Under the pieces are notes generated by a model. The model ran no database searches and was not told the origin of the DNA. It worked only from the letters and a program-made list of their open reading frames with translations. Below, in pieces: positions 34,359-47,000 of a stretch of DNA of 64,000 nt. Origin of the DNA: Silene conica. Lineage: Eukaryota > Streptophyta > Magnoliopsida > Caryophyllales > Caryophyllaceae. The position numbers and the translations under genes were made by a program. Numbering within the stretch: the stretch's first letter is position 1; every line of letters begins with the position of its first letter. The DNA is taken from positions 71,526,641 to 71,590,640 of the forward strand of contig CM055313.2 of NCBI GenBank assembly GCA_029255685.2, read 5' to 3'.

Positions 34359-35394
34359 TTTTTTTAGAAAAAAATTACAACGTTAATTTTTTTTGTTCTT
34401 GGACACTATTTTCTAGATCCAATAATTTACCCAGAAATTCGAAAAAAGAATGGTAAAACAAGAAGAATGAATGTGAATAGGTGTTGGTGTTGTTGGAGAA
34501 GATGAATGTGACTGTTGGTGAGGATGGATGTGAATATTGTTTGGGAAGGATAAAGATGAGTATGAATTTTGTTTTTAATAAAAACATTGTTGTTGGTGAA
34601 GGATGCACAAATTTGTTATGTTTTTGTTTTTTTATTAATACGGTTTGATTTGCGGGTTTTGAAACGGTTTTCAAATATACGTAATTGTTGAAATGAATTA
34701 ATAAAAGTAACTTTTATTGAAAAAGTAATTATTAAAAAAATAAAAAAGTAATTATTAAAAAAATAAAGGGCATTTTGGTAATTTATAGGGGCGGAATGAG
34801 TAAAACTAGGGGCGGAATATAGCAAGTCCCTTATTTTTCCAAGTTTGCCCTACTCTCTACATTTACTCTCTAAATTTTTTCCTGCGTAATTCATAAAATG
34901 AACATGGAAATCGATTTCAAAGCGATTGATGCAAAACAACATTATCGATTTTACACGAACATTATAGTTACGATACTAGTGAGACAAGTATTTATGATAA
35001 CGATAATAACAATACGCGTCATTATAATTACGATGAAGCATCATGCAAAATGGGAAATTACGAGGGAACGCTGAAAATACGCAACACAATGTGGTATAAT
35101 ACGATTTTCATCAGCTTTCCATTTTTTTCAGCTCGCGTTACTTCATTTCTAAAAAAATACGCATTCAGGTCAGATTGCGGGTGAAATCATGTAAAAAGCA
35201 CGAAATGATCCGGTCCCAAACGTGTAAACCACACGAATGGAGTCAGGCTTTTTCGTGTGATTTACACAAACAGACCAGGTGATTTCGTGTATTTCACACG
35301 ATTGGGCCCAGTCTTTTTTTGTATTTCACACGATTGAACCATTTTTAAAAAAAAACATGTTTTATGAATTTAATCAGGGAAATAATTAAAATCA
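34359..35394. other. Decayed transposon flank, no gene
   Basis: The stretch 34920-35110 keeps a poor frame rich in Tyr, Asp and Asn that resembles 32745-32850. The stretch 35215-35345 holds CACACGA / TCGTGTGA inverted phrases. This could be the 5' part of the decayed transposase that starts at about 35395. Confidence 0.35.
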
Positions 35395-36267
35395 GAATTA
35401 GACGGTGTAGATTACAGTGATAAATTTGTATTTGAATATTTGTTTAAAACATTTGAAGAAGTGTTTGATCATTGTGATGAAGTTGCATACGGGTTAGGGT
35501 TTCATTTGGTAAACGCTAAGTATCACATGGAAAAAAAATCCTCTGTATAAAATTGTCAAATGTGAGCGGTATGGATCCACTACAAAAAAAACACGGTGTT
35601 CTGACGGAAAAAATCCGTCAGAAAAGCTAAAAATCCGTCAGAAAAAGCGTATTTCTGACGGATTTTCCGTCCCAAAATTTCGTCACGAAAATCAAGTTCC
35701 TAACCGATTTTCCGCCAGAAATTTATTTGTGACGGATTTCTAACGGTTTAACGGTGGAATAAAAAAAATAGAAGTCAATGTTTTTTTGACTTTTTCTAAC
35801 CGATTTTCCGTCAGAAATTGACTTTTTGTGACTGAAAATCCGTCAGAAAAAGTCAAAATTTGACTCCATTTGTGACGGAAAATCCGTCATAAATGTTGGA
35901 ATTTCTGACCGATTTTCCGTCAGAAATGAAGTCAAATTTTGACTTTTTCTGACGGATTTTCCGTCAGAATTTTAAACTGTGTAGGCTGGAAACAGCAGCC
36001 TGCTGTCCTGCCCAATGCCACAGCATTGTTCATATTTACAATCTCAAAATCACTAAATCCTGCAAAACATTCATCATCCGCGAAACGGAGATTTATTCCC
36101 AAGTCGACCGCTAAGCGGGAATCAACAACAATTAACCAACAACAAAGAAAAAACATGAGACAGAACTTGAATTACATAAAAGAGTCTCCATAATTCATAC
36201 ACCAACATAAAATATGTTCGAAAGTTAATAAGTCATAATCTAAAATTACTACATATGATAAACTATC

Positions 36268-37160
36268 CTAAGTGGTAGGAGGATCAATCGGCATGTTATA
36301 TCCAAAGCCATGAGGGTCGTCTGAGAAGTTGTCGCGTCGGTGAGCATTTGTCATACCTGAGCACGACTGAGTGGAAAAGTGGGTCTGCCAATCACTCCAA
36401 GCTTTTTTCATTTCCGCCAGTTCCTTTTGCATTTGTTTTTTAGTATCTTGAGTGCTTTGAACTTGTTTCTTTGAGACGCATATTCTCAGTTTGAATCTGA
36501 GTAAACATGCTTGGTTGATAAGAACAGGATCGACGATTTCCTCCTTTGTTCCCAGGATGCTCATACCATACATCTTCACCCAATGAACCGATCCCAAAAA
36601 AACCTCCTTTTTTGTCAAATTCTCCAACGGCTTCATGGTAGGTCTGAATCTCGTCCCGAGGCTCTCCGGTTGGCGTTGGTTGACCCAAGAGTTCATTGTA
36701 GGTAGCCTGAAAAAACAACAAATTATTAAATAAAGAATAAATAAAATATATTGTAAGGTGTGGCCCACTCGCCCTTTAAGATAAATAAAACACTTACGTC
36801 TGTCCGAGCAGCTCTAGGGTTAATCCACTCTCCCTTCTTGTTTTTTTTCGTCTTCTCAAACACCTTGTAAGGTGTGGCCGACTCGCCCTTTAAGAAGCAA
36901 AGAAAACATAAATGTTAATTATATCCGACAATAAAAAATATTAATTAACCAAATTTCATATTTAAAACATTTATGAAATACTTACCATTTCTTTGAAAAC
37001 ATCAGAGCAACTCTAGCGGCCTTGAGTGTGGGTGCCCAACGCTTTCCCGTCTTTACCACCAGATCTTCTATTTGCCTTGTTTATTTTTGATTTTTTTTGA
37101 AATTCAGGATCGTTCTCGTACTGTCGTTCTAATCTTTTCATCTTATTATGTATCTACATT
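36268..37160 (-). pseudogene. Ptta/En/Spm-type accessory transposase fragment (tnp1-like)
   Basis: Exon remnants on the minus strand match, in order, the last exons of the intact gene at 42210-43841. About 36990-37160 has KALGTHTQG and a stop after it (the intact gene has KALGTHIMG), 36797-36890 has EKTKKNKKGEW, 36500-36712 has ATYNELLGQPTPTGEPRDEI and GGFFGIGSLG, and 36268-36470 is a coiled-coil-like tail ending DPHGFGYNMPIDPP. A frame change near 36470 and an in-frame stop near 37020 break it. N-terminal exons are absent. Confidence 0.7.
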
Positions 37161-37308
37161 CAAATCATCAATCAAGTGACAATTATCAATTAACTATCAC
37201 ATATAATACACAAAAAAAAAACAATATCATCAATGAATATGTAATTGTTGTCAGGAAATCAAATAGTCTTTGAATTAGGTCCTTATCACTCCAACCTAAA
37301 CCCATCAA

Positions 37309-37579
37309 TGTACATTTCAAGTCATTAGCAGACACGCACTTGTTATTTATTAATGGGGAAAAAATTCGGCAGCAATTCCCCTTTATTCTCCAAATACAAA
37401 ATATGGATGATATTATTAGTCCATATACGTATTCAGAGAATATAAAAGGAATTGTCACCGAATTTTACCCTCATTAAAAAATCACAAGTGTTTGTTTGCT
37501 ACCTAAATGACTTGAAACGTACAAAGACAGTCCCAAAACGGGGACTATTCAAAAATTACTCCTAATAAGTAATTTTTGA
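37309..37579 (-). repeat. Foldback plus small hairpin in CACTA element 1
   Basis: An imperfect inverted repeat of about 100-bp arms spans 37309-37523: TACATTTCAAGTCATT pairs with the AATGACTTGAAACGTA side, and ATTCGGCAGCAATTCCCC with GGAATTGTCACCGAAT. It is followed by CAGTCCCAAAACGGGGACTA and a 12-bp-stem hairpin at 37549-37579 (TCAAAAATTACT / AGTAATTTTTGA). The same arrangement occurs in CACTA element 2 at 47943-48205. Confidence 0.75.
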
Positions 37580-39656
37580 ACGAGTACTAGGTCAACATTT
37601 AACAATCAAGAATTATCAATAACTAACAATTAACAATTATCAACAATTAATAACTAAGAATTAACAATTATCAAATAACTATTCAAAATTAACAACTAAC
37701 AACTATCAAAAACAACAACAATAATAATTAACAATTCAAGTAATTATACTAACAATTATTTACAATAAACAACACCAACAACAACAAATTATTAGCAACT
37801 ATCCTAGGTCAATTTTTCTATCTAACCGGCTACTATCCTAGGTCATTTTTTCTATCTAATTGGCACTATCGGAGATCAAATTTGCTAACTAATTAAACCT
37901 AAATCAATTACACTAACTTTACCAAACTAACTAATTTTTCAATAAACTAATTAAGTAATAAACATAAACAATTACCTAATGAATTTTGCAAGGTGATGGT
38001 GACGCACGGCCGTAGTGGTGGTGGTTGTGATGGTGGTGGTGGTTGTCACACTGCAATATACAAAAAAAATCAATTATTAAATGAAATAAAATGAAAAGAA
38101 AACTGTAAATTAATGCAAAAAAAATGCCTATTATGCAAGGTGGAGTTGGTATTGTGGTGGTGGTTGTCACGGTGGTAGCATTGTTAGAGTAAATAACGGA
38201 TTTTGGGAGGAGAAATAGAAGGGGCGATTTAATTTGGGGAAAAAACGACGGAGGAGAATGAACGCGAAAGTTGTTTCTGAAAGATTAAAAAACAAAATCC
38301 TGACTGAAAATCCGTCACGAATCGGTAAAAAAACTATTTCTGACCGAATTTCCGTCAGTAACAGGGGTACGTGGCATTTTCTGACCGAAAATCCGTCAGA
38401 ATCTTTTTCCTGACCGAAAATCCGTCAGTACCCCTTTTAAATTTTTCAGAATTTGCAGCTTTCTGTCAGTCCTGTTTCTGACCGAATTTCCGTCAGTAAA
38501 GATTTCTGACCGAATTTCCGTCAGAAAATGCAACCAAAATTTCGCGGCTTTCCTAATTTTTTTCGCGGGCTTTTATGTTGACGGATTTTTGACGAATAAT
38601 CCGTCAAAAAATTTTTTTGACCGAAAATCCGTCAGAAATTGGTCAGTAGTCCGAAATTTCTGACGGACTGTATAATCCGTCAGAAATTCGGTCAGTACTC
38701 CGTGTTTTTTAAAAGCAAGGTTGAGGATCTCGAGAAACCACAAAGAAAATCCAAAATAAAAAATTATGTGTCCACATTTGCTATAAGGGAGGTAAAAAAG
38801 GTGAATGTGTGAAGATTTTTGTTCCAAAGTGTGGGGTTCACAATAATAGGTTTGGAAAGTTTCTTGAAGGTCATATGCGAGAGGCTACCTCAGAGAGCCA
38901 GAACGCACACTCATCCAAAAATTCTCGGAATCTTAGGCTCATCTGATCCATGAAGCTCTCAGAGGCATTGGTGAAATCAAAGATAAGAACTTTAGCTTTC
39001 AGACAGGGCTTTGCTGATACGCCGATCTCGCACGGATCTTGAAGACCTTTAAGTTTATAAAAAAAGGACTCAATTCAGGTCAAATAGAAAGGCGTAAAGT
39101 CAGAGCTTTCTTCTTCATAAGGCAAAGTTAGTGAAGAACAAAAATAGTTGATTAAGCAGTATCGACAGTCTCATATGAAACCGGGGTTGGTTAGACATGC
39201 ATTTACGCTTAGATGTCCTGATCAGCCGGCTCCAGTTTTGAAAAAAAATTATAATGAGAATGCCCGATTGAGTGCATAGGATAAAGATGGGGGAAATAGT
39301 GTGCAATATATGTTGCATTTAGCGACTAAAGCTAACTACTTCTATGATTTCATGTTAAACAGGCAAACAAAAAACGTACACGTGCGTGTTTGGTTTGTTC
39401 ATCCCGAGGGGGTGCGAATGTCTAATCAACTCTACAATCAAGAAGAATAAGTACGGTCTTATATTGGTTCAATGTGTAGGCGTCACACCCGTTGGAATTT
39501 TTTTTAATAGGTTACGCTTTAATTGAGAGAGAGAGAAAGAGTACTAAAGGATATACATTGGTTCTGAGAAGACTAGAATCATTGTTATGACTAGATGTGA
39601 AGCCAACAGTCATCGTCACTAATCACGAGCGTGGTCTAATTGTCGTACTAGCGTAT

Positions 39657-41170
39657 TGATATGCTCTATTTTTATATACTTTTCATCCCCATTTTAGCTC
39701 ATGTTTTATCATCGTTTACATTATTCTTCAATGTTTATTGAGATAATTTCGTGTTCTAGGTAATTTGTATGTGGTTTAGCGGTTTTTTGTAGGAATTTCG
39801 GATTTCTCTTACATTTTGGCATTTATCGAGCATCGGAGCTAACCAAAGTCGAGATAAGCATTTTCCGAGTCGTAGAAGTGACGAAAAAAGAAAGAAAGTC
39901 AACAAGAAGTCAACACTTGAAGAACAAATGTGCAAAGCATGACAACATCAATCATTACATCACTCTTGCAACGTCATCCAAGAACCCAAATGTAAACAAT
40001 TGACGAGATACGGAGAATTTGGACACTGTTTTCACCCCGGTCGGGGTGGGCTGCCCCGGTATACCGGGGTGGCTTTGATCAGGCTGTTTTTTGGTCCAGA
40101 TTCAAGGAATGCATACGTCATGTTCTTGCCCCGGTCCGGGGTGGCTGTAATCTACTCCGTCTCCTCATCACTATAAATACCCCATGCTTTCATTCATTTG
40201 AGAAGGATCTAATCTTATCTTAGAGTGATCAATTCTTAGAATCCATTTTAGATTAGAAATCATTTTGAGCATCATTAAGCTTGTAAGAAATACTTTAGGT
40301 CTTTCTTTATTTTCTTTATAAAAATAGTTCTTTGGTTATTCAAGCATTTTTCGAAGCTTTTTGCATTTCATCTTCCGAGATTTTATTCCGTTAAATCCCG
40401 GTATTATCTTTCTTTACGGTTTTATTTCGTTATCGTCATTATGTCTATCTTAGTCAATAGAATTAATAATCTAGCTCACAAAGCCATGTGTGAGTAGTTT
40501 TTATATCTAGGGGGGAAAACCATGCTAGAATAGTTATTAGGTCATGTTAAATTATTGATTTTGCATTATCATATTGTTGATTATATACATGTTTGTTTCA
40601 TTTGATTGATATATGATTATTGACTATGATTATTGATAAATCATTATTCTCATCCTAAGATCGAAAGCCGGGATAGAACTTGATCAATTGATAGTTATAG
40701 TCATAGTCGTAATTGTTAATTGTGTTGTTCTTATCCTAAGATCGAAAGTCGGGATAGAATTAGGCATGACATGTTATAGTATTTTGTTCCAATGTACGCG
40801 AGAGCTAATTGGTAATCAATCTACGGTTAAACTCTAGGCCGAGAGGAAATTGTTATAAACCTAATCAACTATTGACAATGTATTTCTTTAATTTGACATG
40901 ACTAAGCTCCTATATGCATGTGTAACCCCAATCCCCTAGATTCTTCCCTATAATCGTTTACATCTTCATTTTTATAATTTCTGTTTTAAGTAAATCTACA
41001 ATCAAAACAACAAACAACACGTGACCGACCTAGGTAGTATTCTCTTCATAGCTAATCACAATTACATTTCCGTCTCCCTGTGGTTCGACCCCTTCTTCCC
41101 TTACATTAATTTGTATGTTAGTCAAGTCTAGGGACTTTTATTTTTGGTAGGTGTGCGATTAGCCTGGCCA
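39657..41170 (+). repeat. 5' LTR of the Athila element (1514 bp)
   Basis: Begins TGATATGCTC and ends CCTGGCCA, five bases before the primer site. The preceding five bases are CGTAT, the expected TSD, which cannot be checked because the 3' side is outside the window. A TATA box (TATAAAT, 40172-40178) marks the likely promoter. U3 contains CCCCGG palindromes at 40035-40069 and 40129-40141. LTR length fits Athila elements. Confidence 0.85.
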
Positions 41171-41175
41171 AATTT

Positions 41176-41193
41176 TGGCGCCGTTGCCGGGGA
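41176..41193 (+). other. Primer binding site, tRNA-Asp type
   Basis: TGGCGCCGTTGCCGGGGA, complementary to the 3' end of plant tRNA-Asp, the usual primer for Athila and some related Ty3/gypsy lineages. It sits five bases after the LTR. Confidence 0.9.
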
Positions 41194-41303
41194 CGCACGG
41201 TTTTATTTTTGTGATTAGTAGAATTCTATCTTGTTTTCTTTTGTCTTAAGGAACACTTGTTCCTTGAGACCGTTACTTACAATCTCCCCTAGGTTATTGT
41301 CTT

Positions 41304-41506
41304 ATGCCCAGGTCTTCTCGAATTGGTGAACTTCTTCCCGTCGATCCCGAACCCGAGAAGTCTTTGCGTAGGAGATTACGCTTCCTTAAGGAGATTGCCG
41401 AAGCCGCAACTCTTGCGGAACTTGATAATATTCGGAGTTTTTATCTAGAGGATCTCAAAACTCTTGAGAAAAAAGCCTCTACTTCTCAACCAACAAAGGA
41501 AAATAT
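41304..41506 (+). CDS. gag: Athila gag, N-terminal part (interrupted)
   Basis: Opens with MPRSSRIGELLPVDPEPEKS 110 bp after the primer site, the first ATG downstream of it. The frame is open up to the CACTA insertion after 41506. The frame of the distal part (from 49211) is the same once the CACTA and one TAT copy are discounted. The whole gag would be 566 aa. Confidence 0.85.
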
Positions 41507-41519
41507 CACTACAAAACAA

Positions 41520-41960
41520 TGCTCTCTTTGCGACGGAATTTTCCGTCGCAAAAAGGGTGAAATCCGTCGCAAATGATGTTTTTGCGACGGATTTGCGACG
41601 GACTGCGTCTGTCCCATATTTTTGTCGCAAAAAGTTAATTTGCGACGGATTATTCCGTCGCAACTTATTTGCGACGGATTGACCTCATTTTGCGACGGAC
41701 TGACCTTGACCAGAAGTCAAGGTCAGTCAAGATTTGCGACGGAATTTCCGTCGCAAATGGTCCTCTTTGCGACGGATTTTCCGTCGCAAATCTTGACTGA
41801 CCTTGACTTCTGGTCAAAGTCAGTCCAGATTTGCGACGGAAAATCCGTCGCAAAGAGGACCATTTGCGACGGAAATTCCGTCGCAAATCTTGACTGACCT
41901 TGACTTCTGGTCAAGGTTTGCGACGGAATGTCCGTCGCAAATTGAGACATTTCCGTCGCA
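41520..41960. repeat. Left subterminal palindrome array of CACTA 2
   Basis: About nine copies of TTTGCGACGG with reversed partners CCGTCGCAAA. Within it 41703-41793 and 41827-41917 are exact reverse complements over 91 bp with a 33-bp spacer. Such arrays are the binding sites of the accessory transposase (TNPA in maize En/Spm). The many short frames here are artefacts. Confidence 0.88.
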
Positions 41961-42209
41961 AATTCCTGTGTGATTTTCCGGTTTCAGCCGTTTTTCCAGC
42001 TCCCCATTTCCATTGAAATGATTCATTTTTTCCCTTTTGCATGATCTGTAAACCTGCAATTTCAGAAAAACAACCCAGCAACAAAAACTTGTCGGAGACA
42101 AGGGTTTTTAATATCTCTTTTCATAACTAATAAGAAAGTTTTACAAATGATAATCCAACTAAAAACTAAACATAGTCCGCGGTACATCAACTAAACAACC
42201 TAATGAAAT

Positions 42210-43841
42210 CTATCTAACGGTCGTGTCGGTGGGCTGTGGGGTGGCGAAATGACTGGCCGCCCTAGCATTGTCGCCGCCATCAACGTCAAAGTCGCGTCTC
42301 GGCTGAGAAAAGCCTCCCGGGTTGCAGCTCTGAGTAGTGAACTCCGCCCCCTGTTGACTTAAGTATTCTTCAATTGCCTTCAGCCTTTGGGATGTCTCGA
42401 GATCGTGTTGTCTTAGCTGAGCATTCTCTCGAAGAACTTTGCCGAGGATACCTGCAATGAATAGTCAAACATGATATTATATTCATTTAGTAAACGGTTA
42501 AATAATTGGTTAGTCTTAATTTTTAATAAACTATAAAATACAAACCTGGGGTGTATTGTGACTGGGTCCCAGCACTTGAGTGGCGACGACGCTCGTAAAT
42601 GACTGGGGCTGCATTTCCCATACCGAGTATCAACCCTTTCTTGTTGAAACCACCTACTTCTTCGAAGTAGATCTCGTTGTCGTCGATATCTTGCTCCGGG
42701 ATCCCTTCACTTATCATTTTGTTCTTTCTTGAAAAAACTTTTTCCTACAAAACAAAAATAAAATGTTATTAGTATACGTTAATTAATTAGTAAACCAAAT
42801 TACTAAAATATAAAGAAAAGTTTCTGTTAACTTACAAATAGTGCTTTGGGTTTCGTTGATAGCCAACCCTTCTTGGCATTCTTTTTTGTCCTCTCAAGCA
42901 ACTTCAAGGCCGATGGTACATCCCTCCCATCTTCTCCAGCCTGCAATTTAAATCCAACGACACTTGTTGAAAAAAACATTCAATATTGTCAAAGGGTGAA
43001 AATTATTGAAGACAAGAAAAATGAAGTAAAAACTAAACAATTACCATTTCATCCATCATCTGTAGGGTGTTTTTACGACCCATTATGTGAGTACCTAAGG
43101 CCTTGCCTTTTTCGGTACTTCCCGACATCCGGTTGGTCTTGTTTTTGTCGGATTTCTCTTGGAATTTTGGATCTTCTTTTCTACCCTTCAGTTGTTCAAA
43201 AATATCCAAGGGTATCCAGTGCGGCCTTTTCTCCGTTGGTTTCTGCATAGCGTAGTGGATTCTTTTGCGAAGACGGTCTTTCATCATGTCTTCCCACGCC
43301 GACCTAACCGCTGCTCTATCACGAGGGTGAAAGGTAACTTTTTTCTGTTTCAAGAAAAAAAATAGTTAAATAAATATGAAACAATAAATAGGTAATAAAT
43401 AATAAAACGGAAATAGGTAGTAAACAGTTAATAAATACCTCAAACCAATTCCACCACTCTTCCTTAATGTAATCCGACGCTTCTGACCAGTTGGGCGCAT
43501 ACTCCTTGTAGTTGCAAATAATGGTCTGTGTTATAAGAGTAGAAACGTCTTTGTCACTGAACCTGAAAAAGAGTTAAATGTGAAAATAAAATAGTCAACA
43601 AGTAATCATATTATAATCAATATATACGTATATATAATCAATATATACGTATATATAATCAATTATCCGTAAACAAATAAGATACTTACCACTTGGCGCC
43701 TTCGTAATCAGTCGGATCGAGGTGTATTCGATGTGTAGGCGGCTGAGTCTCAGGTACAATCTCGTCCTCATCATGATTAGCTCCCGATCGTCCTCCCTCA
43801 GGCTGACGACTACCACCACCTCGTCGTCTTCCGCCCGGCAT
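42210..43841 (-). CDS. CACTA accessory transposase (Ptta/En/Spm family, tnp1-like)
   Basis: Six exons on the minus strand, 43690-43841, 43439-43562, 43045-43344, 42836-42940, 42546-42744 and 42210-42451, all GT-AG and in phase: 1122 nt, 373 aa. Seen: a Gly/Arg-rich start MPGGRRRGGGSRQPEGG, a TQPPTHRIHLDP linker, the conserved block DVSTLITQTIICNYKEYAPNW, VTFHPRDRAAVRSAWEDMMK, RMSGSTEKGKALGTHIMGRK, FEEVGGFNKKGLILGMGNAA, and a C-terminal coiled-coil-like helix with LRENAQLRQHDLETSQRLK. Family members bind the subterminal repeats and assist the tnp2 transposase. The gene lies between the left subterminal array and the tnp2 gene, in the same direction. Confidence 0.82.
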
Positions 43842-44002
43842 ATTATTATCAAACTAATATAGCAACAATTAGAAAGAAATGCTTTACGTAATTAAAAACT
43901 TGAATAATAAGATTAATAAGATAATTTCATTGACATTAAGCCATACGGCATCTACAATAATTTCAACAAATACAAGATTATCGAATCTAATAGATAGTAG
44001 TC

Positions 44003-47000
44003 CTAATCATCATCATCATCACCACTTGAACAATTTATTCCTACATCCTTACAAAGAGAATCTATAATATCTTCATCTTCATCCTCATTCTCATCCTCAT
44101 ACTCATCCTCATCCTCATCCTCATTCTCAACCTCGTCCTCGTCCTCGTCCTCATCCTCATGTTGCCTCACTGTCACAATTTGAATGTATTCTGGTTCCTC
44201 CACAATTTCATCTTCATCTTCTTCTTCTACTTCAATTGGTGACAGTATTGTTTCACCATTAGTAACATTTTCTTGAAAGAAAGATTCATCAACGGGGGCA
44301 TCGACATGTGATCTAGCCTTGGTTTTGAATACCGCTGACCATTGACTTTGATCCCTTTTTATACCTGGATAAGGACTATAGTAGACTTGTTCCACTTGAT
44401 ATGCCAACACAAATGGGTCGTACTTTGCAAATTTTCTACTCCGGTTAACATCCACAAGCTTATATTCCTTATGCACTTGCATGCCTCTTTCGGAGTTATC
44501 TAGCCAACTACATTTGAACAAAATGACTTTGTAAGTGCTTTGTGGGCCTGTATAAGTCATTTCAACAATTTCGTCAAGGGTCCCATAGTAGTCAGCTCCT
44601 TCAGTGGAACTCACACAAACTCCATTGTTAATTGTGCACTTTTCCAAATCTTTTCCTTGAATGAAAGCTCGAAATTTGTAGCCATTGATGGAATAGCGTT
44701 TCCATGTTCTGACTCTTCTTGAGGGACCATTTGCTAAGGCAATTAGAACTGGATCTTCTATATTAGTAACCTGAGATCTAAACCATCTGGGAAATCTTGT
44801 TTCATATTTTTCCCAAACATCATTGCCTACGACACATTCAGGATGTTCTCTCATGATAAAATTTTCAAACAACCTATATTCAAATTAGGGGAATTATTAA
44901 TTTTTGAACAACTAATAATTATGAATTCAAGTATAAGAATTTAGATTCACCACTTACACTTCGTTTCGTTTCAATTCATCAGAATCGCAGTTCGATAAAA
45001 CGTAGAGGTGTGCACGCTCATATTCGTTATCCTCTAAAAACCTTTCACGACATTTTCCAGAAGTTGTGCCATCATGATCTTGAAATATCTCAGGCAAGTT
45101 AGATTGTGTCGGCTTTTTTGAACCAACGTCAAGGTCCTTTGCCTTGGTGTCTATATGATCTTCAAAGTATAGGGAACATAAATTTGCTATTTCCTCAATT
45201 AAATATGCATTACATATAGACCCTTCAACATGAGCTTTATTTTTGATTTTCTTTTTCAAATGATTCAAAAACCTACAAACAAATGAATTTAGAATGAAAA
45301 ATATGATGAAAAATATGTATTATGTAATATAAAGAATTGAATAAGGATGATATTACCTCTCGAAAGGATACATCCACCTATATTGCACAGGACCACCCAC
45401 TTTTACTTCATAGGGCAAATGAATAGGTAGGTGTTCCATTGAGTTGAAAAAAGAAGGTGGAAGGATTTTCTCTAATTTGCAGATAATCTCCGCAATGTTA
45501 TTTTCGAGACTTGTAATTTTTTCAATCTGTACTGATGAAGTACACAAATCTCTGAAAAACTGACTAATTTCAGTTATGGCATTCCACTCATTTTTTGGAA
45601 GAAGATGTCTCAAAGCAACTGGGAGTAATCGCTCCATGAAGACGTGACAATCATGACTTTTCAAACCGTGTATCTTCAATTCATTCATATCGACACACCT
45701 TCTCAAATCTGAAGCATAACCGTCGGGAAACTTCAGTTTGTATACCCATTCACATAGGACCTTCTTTTGTTCCTTTTTCAAAACGACCGAATCCCCTTTT
45801 CTTCTACTCGAACAAAGAAGTAACATGTCTTTCTCTGCATTTGAGTTTAATTTCGTTTTTCCTTTCACGTCCATGACGGTGTTAATTATTTGCTCGAAGA
45901 AATTTTTCTCAATATGCATGACATCAAGGTTATGTCGAATTAGTAGCGTGCTCCAATAGGGAAGCTCCCAAAAGATGCTTTGTTTCCACCACCCAATCCG
46001 TTTCCCTTTAAGCAAATTCAGATCACGTTCAGATCCATCCACAATTTTCGGTAGATGTTTGACACAATCCCATACTTCATTGCCTGTTAACCTCTTCGCA
46101 GCAACATCGTGCTCAACTTTCCCTTTTCTAAAATGCACCTTATCGTTACGAAAAACATGATTCCTGTCTAAAAACTGTCGATGACAATCAAACCAACTCC
46201 ATTTTTTCCCATGTTGTAGCCAAATTGACTTAGTCTCATTTTTCATACAATATGGACATGCATGCTCACCTTGAGTTGTCCAACCAGATAACATGCCATA
46301 TGCAGGAAAGTCGTTTATCGTCCATAGGAGTACGGCTCTAAGATCAAAGTTTTGCTTCAGGGAAACGTCATAGGTTAAGATCCCCGTCTCCCATAATTGC
46401 TTCAACTCGTGAATAAGAGGCTGCAAATAGACATCAAGGTTTTTCTTTGGATTGTGGGGACCGGGAATAAGTAATGTTAAGAGCATAAACTGTCTTTTCA
46501 TACAGAGCCAGGGTGGTAAATTGTATGGAGTAAGTATCACCGGCCAACATGAATATTGCTTCCCGAATTGACTAAACGGTGCGAAACCATCAGTGCAAAG
46601 TCCAAGACGGACATTCCTAGGCTCAGATGCAAAATCAGGATGCAGCCGGTCAAACTGTTTCCAAGCCTCCCCGTCACTTGGATGAGACATTGTTCCACTA
46701 ACACGAGGGTTTTCATAATGCCAACGCATTTCGCCCGCGATGTGCTTTGTGGCATAAAAGCGTTGCAACCGTGGTCCTAATGGAAAATAAGTTAAGAACT
46801 TTTCGGGAACTCTTTTGCCATTTGCATTTTTCTCTAATTTGTACCAATTCGTACCACATTTTCTACACTTATCAAGGTGAGCGTCGTCCATCCAGAAAAG
46901 CATACATCCTACCGAGCAGGCATCTATCTTCTGATGGGGAAGTTGAAGAGCTTTAAGAACTTTTTTGGTTTCGTAGTAGTTACGCGTCATAAGATTATTT

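Larger units (their letters stand above)
35578..38712 (-). mobile_element. Short CACTA element 1 (about 3.1 kb, internally deleted)
   Basis: Starts CACTACAAAAAAAACACGG. The right side ends in the inverted match CCGTGTTTTTT at about 38712 but lacks the final GTAGTG, so that end is eroded and no 3-bp TSD can be read. Both subterminal regions (35600-35970 and 38290-38710) are packed with TTTCTGACGG..CCGTCAGAAA palindromes. Only a broken piece of the accessory transposase gene remains (36268-37160, minus strand). The tnp2 gene is missing, which with the 3.1-kb size indicates an internal deletion derivative. Confidence 0.8.
35395..39650 (+). pseudogene. Fossil FAR1/MULE-type transposase, split by two insertions
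   Basis: Before the CACTA at 35578, a frame reads TFEEVFDHCDEVAYGLGFHL, the N-terminal FAR1-type region of many MULE transposases. After the CACTA (38713 on), pieces in shifting frames resemble the same protein: CGVHNNRFGKFLEGHM near 38830, VQYMLHLATKANYFYDF near 39300, VGVTPVG near 39480 and PTVIVTNHERGL near 39610. Many stops and frame changes show old decay. The coding trace stops at 39656 exactly where the Athila LTR begins, so its C-terminal part presumably lies beyond the window. Identification rests on motif resemblance read by eye. Confidence 0.6.

Noticed and set aside
41445-42101. Several frames on both strands over the CACTA 2 left end
   Set aside because: Products of the TTTGCGACGG palindromes read in many frames.
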